Origin: Acidimicrobiaceae bacterium
Lineage (GTDB): Bacteria > Actinomycetota > Acidimicrobiia > Acidimicrobiales > Palsa-688
Direction: 5' to 3'
Assembly: GCA_003156795.1 (NCBI GenBank)
Contig: PMHU01000131.1
Span: 39,762 to 54,271 of the forward strand
DNA: 14,510 nucleotides
A program made the position numbers and the translations under genes. The notes under the pieces are model-generated. The model did no database searches and was not told the DNA's origin. It saw only the letters and a program-made list of their open reading frames with translations. Below, piece after piece: positions 12,927 through 14,510 of the stretch (position 1 is the first letter of the stretch; the number at the start of each line of letters is the position of its first letter).

Positions 12927-13967
12927 TCAGTCGGCGTAGCGGCTGAGCTTGCGAATTCGAAGGGTGGGATTGACCAACCTTTGCGCTCGGGCCGGCATGA
13001 GGTCCAGCCCCTGCAAGGCTCGGCGGCACAGCCGGGGTCGACTCATGAGACGCACTTCGATCCGGCGCCGCAGGCGGGGCGGCATCATCGAAGCCAGGTA
13101 ATGGGCAGCCGCGGCAGCTTGTGAGGCTTGCTCCCAGTTCGAGCGGCTCAGAGCCCTCGAGTAGTCATCGAGGGTGGCGAGGAAGAAGCGGGGTAGAACG
13201 AGGTCGCGCACCCAATACCTATTGAGCCGATCGTCGTCGGAAACGGTTTCGATCAGCTTCTCCAGATAGATCATCCGGCTGTCGAGGAACTTCCACCCCG
13301 ACGACGAGCTCGAACCGTGGACGCGGAAGCGGGTGAGGGCTTTGGGTACGAACGCGTGCTTCCAACCGGCTCGAAAGATTCGGATGAAGAGGTCGTCGTC
13401 CTCGTAGCCGGAGAGCCGCTCGTCGAAGCCGCCGACCTGGTCTAGAGCGGCTTTCCGGAGGAGGCTGGCCGAGGGGATGACCATCAAGTCGCCTGCCAGA
13501 CATGCCGCCAGGCTCCGCTTCGGATGAGATAGGCCGCTTTCGAGGATGAAGCCGTGAGTGACGGTTCGCCCCTGCGTGTCCATCTCGTCGAAATCGGTAT
13601 AGGCCCAGGCGATGTCGGGATTCTTGGAAATCGCCCTCAGGAGGGCGTCCAAGTGATCCTTGCGCCACTGGTCGTCTTGGTCTATGAAGGCGATGTACTC
13701 CCCGTTGGCCAAGCCCACGCCGACGTTTCGGGCAGCCGACTGCCCGGTGTTGGCTTGGCGAACGATCTTTACCGGGAAAGGGGTCTCGATGCCTTGGACG
13801 ACCTCGTCCGAGCCGTCGGTCGAACCGTCGTCAACGATGATCACCTCACCCGGCAGAACCGTTTGATCGACAACGGTCCGCAGAGCGTCATGTATGTAGT
13901 CGCGGCCGTTGTAGAGCGCCACGACGACCGAGATCCCCGACCCGTCCCTGCTGATGCGACTCACCAC
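12927..13967 (-). CDS. Glycosyltransferase family 2 (GT-A fold)
   Basis: This 346-residue enzyme transfers a sugar from a nucleotide-sugar donor to an unknown acceptor. The motifs are clear: ISVVVALYNGRDYI (12-25), VIIVDDGSTDGSDEVV (42-57), NTGQSAARNVGVGLANGEYI (73-92), the metal-binding FIDQDDQW (94-101), a loop with IPSASLLRKAALDQVGGFDE (164-183) and the acidic base motif GYEDDDLFIR (187-196). The C-terminal 100 residues are basic and helical (LRRRIEVRLMSRPRLCRR), possibly for membrane association. Translation starts with GTGGTGA overlapping the stop of the upstream methyltransferase. GAGG before it gives 4 nt spacing to the first GTG and 7 nt to the second (13964), so the true start may be the second one. 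The overlap implies translational coupling and a common role, probably in surface glycan assembly. Confidence 0.9.
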   Translation of the reverse strand: MVSRISRDGSGISVVVALYNGRDYIHDALRTVVDQTVLPGEVIIVDDGSTDGSDEVVQGIETPFPVKIVRQANTGQSAARNVGVGLANGEYIAFIDQDDQWRKDHLDALLRAISKNPDIAWAYTDFDEMDTQGRTVTHGFILESGLSHPKRSLAACLAGDLMVIPSASLLRKAALDQVGGFDERLSGYEDDDLFIRIFRAGWKHAFVPKALTRFRVHGSSSSSGWKFLDSRMIYLEKLIETVSDDDRLNRYWVRDLVLPRFFLATLDDYSRALSRSNWEQASQAAAAAHYLASMMPPRLRRRIEVRLMSRPRLCRRALQGLDLMPARAQRLVNPTLRIRKLSRYAD

Positions 13968-14510
13968 TTGACCTCGTCGATGATGCCGTCGACGGGATAC
14001 GCCTTGGCCGCCCGCTCACCTTCGACTGGGTCGTAGGGCCAGCGAAGGGCATCACCATCGATCTCGCTTACCTTGCGGGCCAGGACCCACGATTGATCGC
14101 TGGCCGCCATCGTGGGCATGTCGAGATGGTCACGGCGCCACCTCGGGTCGGGATGGAGCCGCAGGTGACTGACAGCGCCTTTGTCGAGGACCTCGAAGCC
14201 GGTCGCGGGCCCGAACAGGGTGGCCAGCCCATCAGCGGTAAACCGCCAGAAATCGTTGGGCATCGCATGTTCCGGCCACGAAGTCGGCGCCACGTGCAAG
14301 ACGGGGGCGCCCAGCTCCAGCACGACATTGATCTCGGCCGCGACCAGCCACGGAGCGACGACGTGTTCGAGCAGAGACGCGCTGAAAGCCGCCGCGAAAG
14401 AGCCGCCTCGGAAGAAGCGGGACAGCTGATGGACGTCGCCGACCACGTCGACGTTAGACCCGGTGTGAATATCTACGTTGAAGACGACGCGATCTCCGAA
14501 CTTCCGATTG
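13961..14510 (-). CDS. SAM-dependent methyltransferase, C-terminal part (continues beyond window)
   Basis: The frame is open from the right edge to a TGA, giving 182 residues of the C-terminal part. The visible sequence holds VVFNVDIHTGSNVDVVGDVH (the strand 2 / acidic-loop region), FAAAFSASLLEHVVAPW (the post-motif II segment with LLEHV), AAEINVVLELGAPVLHVAPT and PNDFWRFTADGLATLF. These match the second half of Methyltransf_11-type enzymes; motif I with the Gly-rich SAM loop is outside the window. VLELGAPVLHV replaces the usual VLKPGG turn. PNDFWRFT parallels PQDYWRYT in the methyltransferase near 3500, suggesting related enzymes. The 3' end overlaps the glycosyltransferase start by 4-7 bp. 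A GTG at 14446 is an internal codon, not the start, since conserved sequence continues upstream of it. Confidence 0.8.
   Translation of the reverse strand, partial: NRKFGDRVVFNVDIHTGSNVDVVGDVHQLSRFFRGGSFAAAFSASLLEHVVAPWLVAAEINVVLELGAPVLHVAPTSWPEHAMPNDFWRFTADGLATLFGPATGFEVLDKGAVSHLRLHPDPRWRRDHLDMPTMAASDQSWVLARKVSEIDGDALRWPYDPVEGERAAKAYPVDGIIDEVKW

Noticed and set aside
13818..13826. Second copy of the palindrome core GGTCGAACC
   Set aside because: It lies inside the glycosyltransferase coding sequence, lacks the outer arms and is short enough to occur by chance.
1..14510. CRISPR array, tRNA, rRNA, insertion sequence or prophage genes
   Set aside because: I saw no regularly spaced repeats, no tRNA-like cloverleaf, no transposase or integrase motif and no phage structural gene in any frame.

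Overview
The window is high-GC, densely coded bacterial DNA and looks like Actinomycetota. The reasons are a TIGR03086-type metal-binding protein (a family tied to mycothiol chemistry), DUF4393/Abi-alpha and DUF445 genes, frequent GTG starts, and TANNNT hexamers a few bases before some start codons, which is the pattern of leaderless actinobacterial mRNAs. A deep lineage such as Acidimicrobiia is possible, but that is inference. I found no tRNA, rRNA, CRISPR array, insertion sequence or phage gene.

Layout. (1) 1-2180, minus strand: the 5' end of a secreted CocE/NonD-type hydrolase (runs off the left edge), then a 544-residue polytopic membrane protein with an exported N-terminal domain. (2) 2456-3958: a family 2 glycosyltransferase (plus) and a SAM-dependent methyltransferase (minus), convergent and overlapping by 12 bp. 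(3) 4045-7333, plus strand: a compact operon of two paralogous crotonases of identical length (285 residues) and an acyl-CoA synthetase, with gaps of 30 and 10 bp. A perfect 17-bp palindrome and a candidate leaderless promoter precede it. (4) 7359-9426, minus strand: a 3-ketosteroid-dehydrogenase-like flavoprotein followed by a small dimeric alpha/beta-barrel protein, convergent with block 3. (5) 9567-11686, plus: an Abi-alpha-like (DUF4393) protein and a DUF445 membrane protein. (6) 11816-12859, plus: a DinB/TIGR03086-type protein and a small four-helix membrane protein. (7) 12927-14510, minus: a partial methyltransferase translationally coupled to a second family 2 glycosyltransferase.

Blocks 3 and 4 look like one catabolic module. 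The ligase would activate a carboxylic acid to its CoA ester, the flavoprotein would introduce a double bond into a cyclic ketone, and the crotonase pair would transform the CoA intermediate. The most notable observation is that both crotonases lack the two glutamates used by classical enoyl-CoA hydratases. They carry Tyr/His and Leu/Pro at those positions but share a different conserved Glu. This suggests a non-standard crotonase reaction, perhaps by a heteromeric enzyme. The substrate cannot be read from the sequence. The flanking glycosyltransferase/methyltransferase pairs suggest cell-surface glycan genes around the module.
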